In this document: positions 1 through 8,189 of the stretch, in pieces
Position numbering within the stretch: position 1 is the stretch's first letter
Layout: each line of letters starts with the position of its first letter
Assembly (NCBI GenBank): GCA_001970855.1
Contig: LSSN01005537.1
Location: 1 to 12,366, forward strand
Direction: 5' to 3'
DNA from: Smittium culicis
Lineage: Eukaryota; Kickxellomycota; Harpellomycetes; Harpellales; Legeriomycetaceae
Length of the DNA: 12,366 nt
Program-made: the position numbers and the translations under genes
Notes under the pieces: generated by a model
What the model saw: the letters and a program-made list of their open reading frames with translations, nothing else
Told to the model about the DNA's origin: nothing
Databases searched by the model: none

Positions 1-806
1 CAGGCTGGCTATTGATATTTGCAGTCAGTTTGAAGCATATGTCTTCGTTCATATGCAGGTTTAGCGTATAAAGCGAGGCAGGCTTAATGGAGTCGGCGGG
101 CATTTGTTGCAGAGGAAGCTGCGGAGTGAATAAGGAATATTTGTATTTGTCAGGAGGTTCAGGAGTTTTTGGCAGTTGAGGCTCAAAAATAAACCAAATT
201 ATTTAGCCTCGTCTTTTCTCAAATCTTCAACAGGAGCAACATACATTGATCGGAAAGCTCTGATAGGTTTAAGACATGAACTTCGGAGGTGTTCTTTTGT
301 ACCGCAGTTGAATTAGGCTCACTGATTTATATACTCATCAAACATATCTTTCGTAATTCTTGTATTTTACCTATTGTGGGGATTTATCATATGATTGAAT
401 GGATTTCGTTGGTAATAATTTGAAGTTTAAGGTCTTTTGTTATTGGCTGCATATTGGCCCCGGTTATTTCATATTCGGAATTATGGGATTAGGTCGTAGC
501 AGATTAAGAGTCATTCTCCATAAATTTTGAGCTGTGTGAACTGAAATCTGCATGAGATTCATTTTATGAGCCTTTAAACGCTATTCGACTCTTCGAAAAA
601 TTCATTGGCGAGCTTATGAACGTATTTACGGATTTCAGGGTCCACTTTTTTTCTTAAGATTGCAATTTCAAGAGTGCTGTTTTCTCCTGAAATAAGTTTG
701 ATCGAAGGTCTAATCTGTTTTATGAAGCTATTGAAATCCGATTTCATTGATAATTTCAATGCACCGATTTTCTCTAAGGCTTGATCATGAAAATTTTTTT
801 ATATCA
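1..806 (-). pseudogene. gag: Element E4: degraded Ty3/gypsy gag to protease-junction fragment
   Basis: Gag coats retrotransposon RNA in cytoplasmic particles. Three blocks on the minus strand match element E2 on the plus strand. About 574-795 encodes a Gag core with DFNSFIKQIRPSIKL, paralleling EFNSFIQQVRPAIKI in E2. About 274-315 encodes the end of a CCHC zinc knuckle, NCGTKEHLRSSC: the second Cys, the His and the last Cys remain, while the first Cys position is a TAA stop. From about 208 to the window edge is an open frame of some 67 codons without a start, proline-rich (TPEPPD) and ending LYTLNLHMNEDICFKL. It matches the stretch just before the protease active site in E2 (MNLHLNENICF), so protease would begin just beyond base 1. 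Between the blocks are stops and frame changes. The N-terminal half of Gag is missing; the fragment abuts the L2 LTR. E4 and E2 are clearly different copies, diverged at many residues. Confidence 0.85.
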
Positions 807-810
807 TGAT
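784..810. repeat. Imperfect palindrome at the E4/L2 junction
   Basis: ATCATGA and TCATGAT arms flank an A/T-only centre, giving a potential hairpin across the end of the L2 LTR (CA end at 807) and the start of the E4 remnant. It may simply reflect the AT-rich junction; no function is claimed. Confidence 0.4.
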
Positions 811-1111
811 AGAGTTTATTGAAATATAACTGTCAAAAGTGAGCTAAGTAAAAGAGAGGGATTCCAAAGTAAAATCAGGAAAATGAACTATTTATATTAA
901 AATAAAATGTGTATAAAATATACTGATATTCATTTATTGTCTATTGCTGAAACAGCGTAAGATAATTACAGCCAATATATTTCTTCATGAAATTACATAA
1001 TGATATTTTTAGCCAATAACCTTGGAAGGCATATCATTCGATAGCTGATGATCTTGACTGTCCATTGGTTGAATCAGTATATCTGATTCATGGCTGCTAT
1101 TCGTCGCAGCA
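807..1111 (-). repeat. LTR of family L2, minus orientation (about 305 bp)
   Basis: Read on the minus strand this begins TGCTGCGACGAATAGCAGCC and ends CTCTATCA, the TG...CA form of LTRs. A purine-rich tract lies immediately before it (1112-1120), as expected for a 3' LTR. It aligns along its length with 10716-11036 on the plus strand. Shared blocks include the GAATCAGATAT...CCAAT head, TGGCTAA with a nearby TGTAAT, and the GAATC...ACTTAGCTCA tail. Its head also resembles the start of L3 at 9888. It follows E3 integrase sequence, so it is probably the 3' LTR of E3. E4 Gag sequence begins right after it, so it could equally have been the 5' LTR of E4. Boundaries are by eye. Confidence 0.75.
888..896 (-). 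promoter_or_regulatory. TATA box in the L2 LTR
   Basis: The minus strand reads TATAAATAG about 80 bp before the LTR end, a plausible position for the RNA polymerase II promoter of an LTR. The plus-strand L2 copy has GTGTAAATAG at the matching place, so its box is damaged. Confidence 0.5.
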
Positions 1112-1120
1112 AATCCTCCA
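1112..1120 (-). other. Polypurine tract of element E3
   Basis: TGGAGGATT on the minus strand directly precedes the TG start of the L2 LTR. Such tracts prime plus-strand DNA synthesis in LTR retrotransposons. Its presence suggests this LTR is the 3' LTR of E3. Confidence 0.55.
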
Positions 1121-1698
1121 GGCGTTTGCAGAATTGAGATCTTCGTCAGTTAACATAATCTGAAACTCTGAATATAATCAAATACATCACGGTACATTTG
1201 TGCCCAGAACAGAAATTTCCTGAGTTTTATTATTTTCTGAAAGTGTCCTAAATGAGAACTTTTATGAGTGTCGTGATAGAGAAACAAAAAATTGCTTAAC
1301 CATCGTGTAGCCACATAAAGTCGTGGATTTCGAGCGTCGGAAATGCTATAGAGCTTATTATGAATTATTTTGTATGACTTTGGTTGATTTATCAGGTTCT
1401 CCGGTTTATTAACAGGGGATTCTAAACTATTACTTATTGTTTTGAATTTTACATCTATTCTTTGTTGTTTTTCTATTTCTTTTGGTGTTGAAAGATTTGG
1501 ATTATAATATGAGATATCGAAATCTTGATTAATTTCGACAATTTTGTTTTCTGATTCGAATTCACTAGCATTTACCTCTGATTCAGTTGCAATTTCTCTA
1601 GAGTTGGAATCCGAATCTGAGTCACTGCCTATGTCAGCTTCATTAACAAGTACATCGAGTTACCAAAATTTTTTATCGTTATTAATTATGGTCCTTGA
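1121..1698 (-). pseudogene. pol: Element E3 pol, 3' part: linker and integrase zinc-binding domain
   Basis: One frame is open from 1659 down to 1153 (169 codons, no ATG start). It begins with an acidic linker (GSDSDSDS) and continues into the integrase N-terminal zinc-binding domain: NKLYSISDARNPRLYV, then LYHDTHKSSHLGHFQK with the His residues, FWAQMYRDVFDYIQ, and SFRLC. The domain normally ends SCxxC; the first Cys is Phe here. It helps integrase hold the DNA ends. The catalytic integrase core is absent: after the TAA at 1150-1152 only about 30 bases remain before the polypurine tract, so roughly 900 bp were deleted. The upstream continuation (RNase H) lies at 6676-7057, separated by the E1 insertion. 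The freedom from stops is notable beside the other broken blocks. Confidence 0.85.
1694..1698. repeat. Left copy of the E1 target-site duplication (CTTGA)
   Basis: CTTGA immediately precedes the TG start of the 5' LTR, and CTTGG at 6676-6680 immediately follows the CA end of the 3' LTR. Four of five bases agree, which fits the 5-bp duplication made by Ty3/gypsy integrases followed by one substitution. Confidence 0.7.
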
Positions 1699-1862
1699 TG
1701 CCAAGAGTTGATCGTATCATTTCTGATTATATTCTTAATCAGAACTGCAAATTTAAAATCATTTATATTTATAGCTATAAAAGACTCGTATATTAGTCTT
1801 TTGAATCTCCAAGTCTTTCAATCTTATAAACTTTATAAAAATTTTAGATCTATAATCTAACA
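1699..1862 (+). repeat. 5' LTR of E1 (164 bp)
   Basis: It begins TGCCAAGAG and ends CTAACA. It aligns with 6513-6675, sharing ATTATATTCTTAATCA, TATAAAAGA, GTCTTTC and the CTAACA end. The first 27 bases align without gaps, which fixes the start at 1699 rather than at the TG at 1696. Confidence 0.88.
1776..1783 (+). promoter_or_regulatory. TATA box of the E1 5' LTR
   Basis: TATAAAAG lies 34 bases before position 1810, where the predicted self-priming sequence (the expected 5' end of the transcript) starts. The box is kept exactly in the 3' LTR at 6590-6597. Confidence 0.65.
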
Positions 1863-1876
1863 TATTGAAAGACTTG
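1810..1876 (+). promoter_or_regulatory. Predicted self-priming stem: LTR 1810-1822 pairs with primer-binding site 1864-1876
   Basis: CAAGTCTTTCAAT in the LTR is the exact reverse complement of ATTGAAAGACTTG, which starts two bases after the LTR ends. In the Tf1/sushi lineage of chromoviruses the first bases of the RNA fold back onto such a site and, once cut, prime reverse transcription in place of a tRNA. The 13-bp match, its position directly after the LTR, and the TATA box 34 bases upstream all fit. Transcription would start at about 1810, making 1810 the start of R. I see no site resembling a tRNA 3' end. The 3' LTR copy of this segment (about 6623-6635) has diverged. Confidence 0.7.
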
Positions 1877-1955
1877 TAAAAGATTATAATTATCAAAAAT
1901 CTTCACAAAACTATTGCTTCTGTTTCAGTTTTTGCTTCATTTTCTGATTTTCTAT

Positions 1956-2790
1956 TCATTTTGACAAAATTAAAATTAACTACAATTAAAACTCAGATTC
2001 GAATCTTCAAGAAATTTTAAATACTCCGAATTTTCAAATAACGCGTTAATAGTTTCGGAAATAAGAAAATCTGATATCGAAAAATTCGACGCTAAAATTA
2101 AAAACTCTAATTCATTTAAATCCACGCTGGAGTTGTAATATTGCAAGTACGCGGACTACTTTGCTAAAAAAAAAAATCAAATTTCTTACATAGGAAGATA
2201 TCTTAAAGACACCGCAAGCATATGGTTTGGAAGCCTGAAAACCAGTAAGTCTCCACTTTTACAGAACTTTAACGACTTCTTTGCTGTATTCGAAAAAAGA
2301 TTTTCAGATTCGAGCTGCTCAATAAATTCCATTACGAAACTGAAGAACTGTAAACAGAAAAGGCGAAACGTATCAGAATATGCAGCAGAGCTAACAAATT
2401 TTGCACTACAAACTTGATTCAACGATCCAGAACATATAGACATATTTTTGAGTAATTTAAACCCACAGTACATGATATATTTGTTCGCCGTATATATACC
2501 AAACTCACTCAAACAAATAATGGATATGGAAATTAGGGTTGAAAATCGCATAAACTGTAGAAATTGCTATGGCGTTAACCCAGAGGTACAACAAGTGTCA
2601 TTGCTAGTAACTTCAACACCAGAATTACTGTACTGAAAATTGAACACCAACCTATGTAATTGGATGCTTTATACAGAAAAAGGGCCTATTTCTGTCGAGT
2701 AAAGAGAAAGAAGGCTAAAAATTAATCTTTTCTTGTATTGTGGCAAAGACGAACACTAAAAATATAACTTTCTACGCTCTAGGTACTTAA
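1956..2790 (+). pseudogene. gag: E1 gag with degraded zinc knuckle
   Basis: From about 2064 one frame runs to about 2790 with a few stops (for example TAA near 2136, TGA at about 2416). It carries a retrotransposon Gag core: KFDAKIKNSNSFKSTLE, YIGRYLKDTASIWFGSLK, FNDFFAVFEKRFSDSS and SEYAAELTNFALQ. At 2730-2771 lies the nucleocapsid knuckle FLYCGKDEH*KYNF. The second Cys and the His of C-x2-C-x4-H-x4-C remain, but the first and last Cys are Phe and a stop lies inside. The first part (about 1956-2050) seems to be in another frame, so a frameshift lies near 2040; the true start is not visible. Gag would have formed the particle and bound the RNA. Confidence 0.82.
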
Positions 2791-2937
2791 AATCCAAATC
2801 ACGGAAGTAGATATGGTGTCAGTTCTGGGGTACAAATTAAAATTTTTTTCTATTTTTGATTATAGTCATTTTACTAAATATCCAAAAAAAAAAAAATTTC
2901 AACAAAACTATTGTATAAAAATATGTTATAAAAATCC

Positions 2938-3414
2938 AATGATATGATAGATTCTGGTGCATCAGAAAATTTCATAAATGATAATATTATTAGAAAACTA
3001 AAACTTCCTTCAATTATATTAATTAACCCAATATTAGTTGAAACTATAAATGGGGAACTACATATTGAAAATAAAATTGATGGATATGCAAAAGATTTGG
3101 AAATAGATTTTTATAAAAATGATGAGAAAATCAATCTATACCCTATAGAGACTAGACACACAGATAAAATACTGGGACTTCCACGGCTCAGGGAGCATTC
3201 GCCAAGCATAAATTGGAACGTTTCAAGCTTAAAACTCGATTTAAAATATTTCCAAGATAACTGTCTAAAACAAAATTTTAAATTAGATGCCATATTATCG
3301 CCTGAAAATGATTCTACAAATTATAATAAAAACGACCTAGTAACTGATGAGAGTGAACGCGAATCCGAATACTTCACAACAGACGAAACCGATAAAAATC
3401 AAATAAAACCTTAA
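2938..3414 (+). pseudogene. pro: E1 retropepsin-like aspartic protease
   Basis: The frame encodes a retrotransposon protease that would cut the Gag-Pol polyprotein. The active-site motif IDSGASENFI is at its start, with the catalytic Asp in DSG. The flap and second-half signature DKILGLPRLREHSP is at about residues 75-88, followed by the usual INW. The ILG motif and the fold length (about 100 residues) match the family. An acidic tail rich in Asp and Glu follows and ends at a TAA at 3412-3414. The ATG at 2947 lies inside the expected active-site strand, so it is not a real start; protease was part of a longer polyprotein. The frame differs from gag, so a frameshift, natural or decayed, lies between 2790 and 2938. 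This is the longest intact block of E1. Confidence 0.85.
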
Positions 3415-3463
3415 GTGAAACTATTATAACTCTAAAAGAAGAGGGTGACATAATAAAAAATTA

Positions 3464-4185
3464 GTACCTCAAATAATTACCAGTTTTTAGCTAGAAAAGC
3501 GCAAACGCTCTCCAGAACATAGAGAATTCGATTGAGCTATGGAATCAGATTCGAATTTTAAAACTTACTTTGGACCTATATACAAACTATATGAACTGGG
3601 ATTAAAGCAGCTTAGTAAATACATAGACGATAACCTAGAAAAAGTTTTTATTCAGCAATTGAAATCCCTTTGCGGCGCTCATATAATGTTTGCTAAGAAA
3701 AAATACGATAGCCTAAGGCTATGCAAAGACTACCGCTGGCTTAATAGTGCTACAGAAAAAAAAACGCTCTTCCACGTATCGATGATACTATATACAGGTT
3801 TAGAGAAGAAAAAATATTCACAAAATATCTTCTGAAAAATGCTTACAATCTTATACGAATCAAACAAGGCGATGAATTGAAAACGGCATTTAGATGCCGA
3901 AACGAACAATTCGAATTTAAACTAATGTCATTCGGATTAATAAATGCCCATGCTACGTTTCAAAATTTTGTTAATAGAGTTCTTAGAGACGTCTTGGATA
4001 CATACGCAATTGCATATTTTGACAATAATCTGATATACTCCACAAACGAAGAGGAACATCTAAAACATGTTAGCTCAGTTTTAGACAAACTATTAGAAAA
4101 TAAACTGTATATAAAGAAGAAATGTGTTTTCCATGGCAATAATGTTGATTTTTTAGGATACATTGTCTATTCTGATGGAATATAA
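3464..4185 (+). pseudogene. pol: E1 reverse transcriptase
   Basis: This would copy the element RNA into DNA. The start carries the usual approach to RT: SPEHREFD, GPIYKLYELGLKQLSKYI, then MFAKKKYDSLRLCKDYRWLN. A frame change follows at a run of nine A at 3756-3764; the next frame gives PRIDDTIYRF, EEKIFTKYLLKNAYNL, TAFRCRNEQFEF, FGLINAHATFQNFVNRVL, AYFDNNLIYS and VDFLGYIVYSDGI. Two catalytic Asp are lost: the first (KLDL in relatives) reads KYLL, and YxDD reads YFDN. Stops are also present near 3490 and 3532, and at 4183. The palm motifs are otherwise easy to recognise. No ATG is expected, since RT is released from a polyprotein. Confidence 0.92.
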
Positions 4186-4809
4186 GCTATTAAAAATAAG
4201 CATAAGAATGTTAAAGAATTTAAAGTACCTATCTCTCAGAAAGAAATATAAGTATTTATGGGATTTGACAACTTCTATTGAAAACTCGCTACAGAATTTT
4301 CGAAGCTAACTATTCCGATATCAAACTTATTCAGAAGCAATACAGAATTTAGATGGAATAAACGAGCAGATCAAGCTTTCAAAATTCTTTTTGTAAAATT
4401 AACTTTAACAGAAACTTTGGAGTATCCAAATCCAGACAGACCTTTTATAGTCGAGACTTACTTTTCAAACTATGCAATAGGTGCTGTACTCTCACAGTTA
4501 TCTGACGATGGAGACCTGAGACCTATTGCCTTTTACTCAAGATAATTAAATAAAAGTGAGATAAATTATCATATTTATGATAAGGAACTGCTAGCAATAG
4601 TTGCGATACTAAAAGAATGGCGTCATTATTTAGAGGAAGAAAATTTTCAATTATATGTTATAACGGATCATAAGAACTCAGAATATTTCAAGGCAGCAAA
4701 AACGCTCAAAGAAAGATACGTCCGAAGGTTTAAATTATCAATTAAATATGAATTCGAAATCAAATACAGACCAGGTAATATAAACACAAAGACTGATGCA
4801 CTTTCATGA
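4186..4809 (+). pseudogene. pol: E1 RT connection and RNase H domain
   Basis: This continues the RT frame past the TAA at 4183. The connection region has VFMGFDNFY and TEFSKLTIPISNLF, then FRWNKRADQAF. RNase H, which removes RNA from the RNA-DNA hybrid, has SNYAIGAVLSQL, RPIAFYSR, SEINYHIYDKELLAIV, EWRHYLEEENFQLYVITDHK and GNINTKTDALS. The first catalytic Asp (TDAS in relatives) is Tyr here (ETYFS), which should abolish activity; the Glu in SEINY and the Asp in TDHK remain. Stops fall in the places of arginine or other residues, including a TGA at 4807-4809 exactly where DALSR normally has Arg (CGA to TGA). Confidence 0.92.
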
Positions 4810-6112
4810 ATGGGGAACAAAATACCATTAATCAACAAGGATCGGAAAATAATCGATATAAAACATTTTATAAACTAAATAACTATACCGATTAATGGAA
4901 ATATAGAGAAATTATCTATCTATATAAAGAATAATCATAAGTTCATTTCGAGAGAGATAAAAAAATTAAAAAATTCCGATTTAAAATATGATATTCAAAA
5001 TTATCTGTATAAGATAAACAAGAAAATAGTAGTATCAAAGAAATTTCGAGCGCTGGTTATTGTCATAAACCATGATTCTTTAGTAGCAAGACATTTTGGC
5101 CATAGTAAAACAATAGAATTAATAGAAGGAAAATATTGGTTTACAGGCCTTAAAAAATACATACTAGAATATATTAAATCGTGTTGTGTTTAAAATAGAG
5201 CAAAAACTTTTAGACAAAAAAAATGTGGACTTTTGAAACCACTAAATCGCGCCGAGAAACCATGGTCATTTGTGACGATGGGCTTATTAACTAAATTACC
5301 AAATTCGAAGGGATAAGCTAATTTGATGGTGGTGGTCGACAGATTTACGAAAATTTCTCAGTATATTTCTCTTCGAGCGATGCCGAATTCAGCAAAAATT
5401 GCCGGGCTATTTGAAATATATATATTTAAATATCATGGAGTTCCCACCGAAGTTATTAATTACAGAGGGCCTTAGTTTACCTCAAAATTTTGGAAAAACT
5501 TTTTTAATCTTCTCGGAATCAAAATAAATTTATCCACGATGATTCACCCGGAAACTGAAATTCAGACTGAAAGAGTGAATCAAATCGTAGAAAAATATCT
5601 ACGGGTGATTTTAATCTATAAGCAGGATAACTGGAGCTTTATCATTCCTCAAGCAGAATTTTCTTACAATAATACGATCCAATCTTAAAATAAAATGGGT
5701 CCATTTTTCTCTCTAGAAGGTTTTAACCCGCGTTTTGAACCAAAAACTTCGATGGAATTCAATTTTCCGAGCGCTATTAACAAATGCGAGGAAATGAAAA
5801 AATTTCATAATCAAATGAAAATTAACTTAGAAAAAGATTGAAATCTGCTAAAAGGCAAGCAGAAAAGCACTAATAAATCCAGTCTGAGTTCAAAACAGGA
5901 GATAATGTTTATCTTCTAAGAAAAAATATTAAAACGGCTAGACCTTCAAGCAAGCATGATTGGAAAAAAATTAGCCTTTTCTAAATAAAGGAAAAGCTTG
6001 GAGAAGTGATTTACAGATTGAAGCTACCAAAGCGCTTGAGAATCCATAATGTATTTCACGTATCTTTGCTCGAAAGATACAAAGAAATCAACATACCAGA
6101 AAAAAAAAAATT
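4810..6112 (+). pseudogene. pol: E1 integrase
   Basis: Integrase inserts the DNA copy into the genome. The zinc-binding part is near 5056-5190: INHDSLVARHFGHSKTIEL, KYWFTGLKKYILEYIKSC, with the last Cys replaced by TAA. In the core, the first acidic residue (MDF in relatives) reads MGLL, the second (SDRGPQF) reads NYRGP*F, and the Glu in QTERVNQ is kept, so two of the DDE residues are gone. The core ends with FSYNNTIQS and PFFSLEGFNPRF. The C-terminal GPY/F-type domain follows with frame changes near 5890, at an A run near 5970, and near 6110: TGDNVYLLRKN, then EVIYRLKLP and IHNVFHVSLLERYKE. At least five stops lie inside. Identity is certain; activity is excluded. Confidence 0.93.
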
Positions 6113-6120
6113 CCTCAAAG

Positions 6121-6315
6121 CCTGTAATCGAGGATGGAAACGAGTCATTTATTGTCCATGTGATACTTGACTGCTAGAAAAAGAGGATGATTTCCTTTTT
6201 CTTGATAAATTGGGAATATTTTGAAAAATAAGAAATCAGCTTGGAGCTCGAAGAGAATTTTAATTGCGATAAATTACTGTCAGAATTATAAAAGAAATAC
6301 ATGAAGAGGCCGTGA
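6121..6315 (+). pseudogene. E1 C-terminal chromodomain
   Basis: Directly after the integrase, one frame reads PVIEDGNESFIVHVILDC, a stop, then SFFLINWEYFE, a stop, LELEENFNCDKLLSEL, and ends at TGA 6313-6315. Order and spacing match a chromodomain: a first strand like EYEVEKIL, the FLINWEYF strand in the place of YLVKWKGY, and the WEPEENL helix start, here LELEENF. In chromoviruses this domain at the end of integrase directs insertion, in known cases by reading modified histone H3. The aromatic cage cannot be judged with certainty: the usual first aromatic Tyr is Phe (SFIV), while Trp and Tyr of NWEYF remain. Three internal stops make it non-functional. Confidence 0.85.
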
Positions 6316-6512
6316 ATCAAACTCGGAGCCTCCCAGAAGTAGCATTTGAGTTCCATAGTCTAAGCAGTCCAGCGGTCCAAACGGCTTGCCAGAAAGATCT
6401 GCCATGAGGCTACAACCATATACTTTTGCGATAATTACAGGTGCTCTACCCTTTCTTTGTTATTTTTAAAAATAATTTTATTTTATATGTTTAGATTTTA
6501 AACGTGGGATAA
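6316..6512 (+). other. E1 3' untranslated region with weak polypurine tract
   Basis: There is no open frame here. The last bases before the 3' LTR, GTGGGATAA at about 6504-6512, are in the position of the polypurine tract and look like a decayed one. TGTTTAGATTT occurs at 6488 and again at 6513, so the LTR start could have been misread by one copy of this motif; the 27-base ungapped match to the 5' LTR favours 6513. Confidence 0.5.
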
Positions 6513-6675
6513 TGTTTAGATTTGATTGGATCAATTCTGATTATATTCTTAATCATAATTTCCCAATTAAAATTATTAATATTTTCAAATATAAAAGATT
6601 TGTAGATTCATTTGTTGAATCTACTGTCTTTCGATCTTGAAAACTTGATTAAAAATTTGAATCTAAAACCTAACA
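6513..6675 (+). repeat. 3' LTR of E1 (163 bp)
   Basis: It begins TGTTTAGATTTGATTGG and ends CCTAACA, with TATAAAAG at 6590-6597. It is partner to 1699-1862. About 30% divergence by eye points to an old insertion. The segment matching the self-priming sequence reads CTGTCTTTCGAT and no longer pairs perfectly with the primer site. Confidence 0.88.
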
Positions 6676-7057
6676 CTTGGCTTCTTGTGATTTGAAATTG
6701 TAGCTTGTATCCATGTTCATATCCGGTTCCAAATTCTCTGCTTAAAGCATCAGTTATCCCGTTCTCTAATCCCGTAACATGCTTGATTTTGAGGTCATAT
6801 TTTTGAAACGCTGAATTCCATCGAGTGATTCTACCTCTAGGTTCGTCATTTGCGAGTGCAGAAATCAAAGCGCGATGATCAGTATACAATTATGTACAGG
6901 TGCTATGAACATAACTATGGGGTTTGTTTAATCCTAATACTACTGCTAGGGCTACCTAGTCACTGGAAAAATAGTTCATTTCTGCAGCATGTAACTATAT
7001 ACTGGCGTATGCTATTGGCCGCACTGATTCATAATCCGATAATTTGTAACTAAATAT
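6676..7057 (-). pseudogene. pol: Element E3 RNase H, interrupted by E1
   Basis: The minus strand encodes a Ty3/gypsy RNase H: SDYESVRPIAYAS, LHAAEMNYFSSD, VALAVVLGLNKPHSYVH, LYTDHRALISALANDE, RGRITRWNSAFQKYDLKI, HVTGLENGITDALSREFG. Three stops are in frame, in the KL part after AYAS, after SSD, and just before LYTDH. The catalytic Glu (AEMNY), the Asp of TDHR and the late Asp of TDALSR are present; the first Asp (TDAS) would fall in the part lost or scrambled at the L3 boundary near 7057. Sequence after DALSR runs into the E1 insertion at 6675 and resumes at 1698 with the integrase linker. CTTGG at 6676-6680 is the right target-duplication copy. The first 92 codons from 6889 are open. Confidence 0.92.
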
Positions 7058-7342
7058 ATGTCAAAATATAGTTCGGAGATGATTATTCAAAAAGTGCCAA
7101 ATGGGTCACCTTATATACTTTTCACACTATTTATTTAATAAAACTATACTTATTGGGATTAACCCAAAATCTGATAAAATAGCGTAATATTAAATACAAG
7201 CCAATAGAAATAAAGACACACTATATATCTTTAATACACAATCGATCAACTTGATAGTTGAGCTGTATGTATAATAGGATACTTGGTATTGGCTGGTGAT
7301 ATCATTGATTCGCTATGATTGACTGGTTACTATATCTGGTGT
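7058..7342 (-). repeat. Left L3 copy: LTR-like arm, minus orientation, truncated
   Basis: Read in reverse this matches the plus-strand copy within about 10027-10300. A block of more than 40 bases around AAGTGCCAAATGGGTCACC is identical, and identity over some 235 bases is about 90% by eye. The TATATAAG box is at 7110-7117 on the minus strand. Weak similarity may run on to about 7036. The first 130 bases or so of the longer copy (9888 to about 10017) are missing; the sequence changes at about 7342 into plus-strand E2 gag. On the minus strand the arm directly precedes E3 RNase H. Confidence 0.8.
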
Positions 7343-8120
7343 ACGACGACTCCCAATCAAGCATCCTTGTAGACGATTCATTGAAGGGTGAGGCCAGAAG
7401 CTGGTACGACGATGAATCTGATCCAAAACTTGATAACTGCGAAAGTTTAAGTCAGGAATTATCTAAACAGTTTGACGATGCAGAATCTCTCAGAATGGCT
7501 TTGGACAAATTTTACACAATGCGCCTAACGGATAAATCGGAATTCAATTCGTTTATCCAGCAAGTCCGACCAGCCATCAAAATTGTCACAGGAGATAACA
7601 GCAAATTAGCAATTGTAATGCTTAGGAAGCAAATCGAACAAAGCATTCGCAAGTACCTTCCCGAAATTGCCAATGAGACATTCGAGGAATTCGAGGAATT
7701 CGAGAAACGACTCAAGGCCCAGATTACCGAGATTCAATCCGAGCCTGCCCGAATGAATGTAGACCGCCAGATAAGCATGGAAATCGATCCGATTGTCGCC
7801 TCAATCAAACCTGATCAAAATATTACCATCAGTGCTGCACAATACACACCTCAGTACAACAATTGTTATGATACAGAGACTACGCGTTTCAGCGCTCAAA
7901 ATTTCAGAAACCCATTACAGCGCAATACAAAGCCACACAGCTGAGAAAATACAACTACGACGAAAGCTTAATTCTAAGAGTATGTACGGAACGGACAGTG
8001 TTACAACTACGGCCAAAAGGGGTAACTACATAGCTCATTCAACAAGCCTTTCAAACCCGTCCGCATCATGAATCCCTTGATTTCTGAATCATTTGAAGAG
8101 GGAAAAGACAACGCACAGTA
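7343..8120 (+). pseudogene. gag: E2 gag with degraded zinc knuckle
   Basis: The ATG at 7315 lies in L3 sequence, so the open frame 7315-7944 has a chimeric start. Real Gag similarity begins near 7350: SILVDDSLKGEARSWYDDE, a core Gag motif, then EFNSFIQQVRPAIKI and LAIVMLRKQIEQSIRKYL, matching E4. A nine-base duplication gives FEEFEEFEKR at about 7681-7710. After the TGA at 7942-7944 the same frame continues with the nucleocapsid knuckle QCYNYGQKG, a TAA, then LHSSFNKP at about 7978-8050. The first Cys is kept, the second is Tyr, the His position is disturbed, and the last Cys is Phe. FKPVRIMNP then parallels E4. The N-terminal part of Gag was removed at the L3 junction. Confidence 0.85.
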
Positions 8121-8189
8121 AATAGGAGCAATACTGTGCGAAAAAAACGAAAGCCTCCTGACAAGCCTCAATCCGAAAACAGCAAACTC

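Larger units (their letters stand above)
1699..6675 (+). mobile_element. Element E1: complete but inactive Ty3/gypsy chromovirus, 4977 bp
   Basis: All parts of a Ty3/gypsy element are present in order: 164-bp LTR, self-complementary primer site, gag with zinc knuckle, protease, reverse transcriptase, RNase H, integrase, C-terminal chromodomain, then a 163-bp LTR. The RT to integrase order with a terminal chromodomain identifies a chromovirus. The LTRs are only about 70% identical by eye, so the insertion is old. Reading needs at least five frame changes and more than ten in-frame stops, and catalytic residues are lost in RT, RNase H and integrase. It sits inside the pol gene of element E3 in the opposite orientation. 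Confidence 0.95.

Noticed and set aside
1863..1885. tRNA primer-binding site after the E1 5' LTR
   Set aside because: The sequence does not start with TGG and does not resemble the complement of any tRNA 3' end I know; the self-complementary explanation fits better.
2186..2551. Minus-strand 121-codon open frame
   Set aside because: It lies opposite E1 gag, which shows family motifs on the plus strand; this frame shows none.
2416..4809. TGA read as Trp or another amino acid (variant genetic code)
   Set aside because: Stops in conserved blocks include TAA and TAG as well as TGA, and the TGA at 4807 replaces the Arg of DALSR, a simple CGA to TGA change. This is decay, not recoding.
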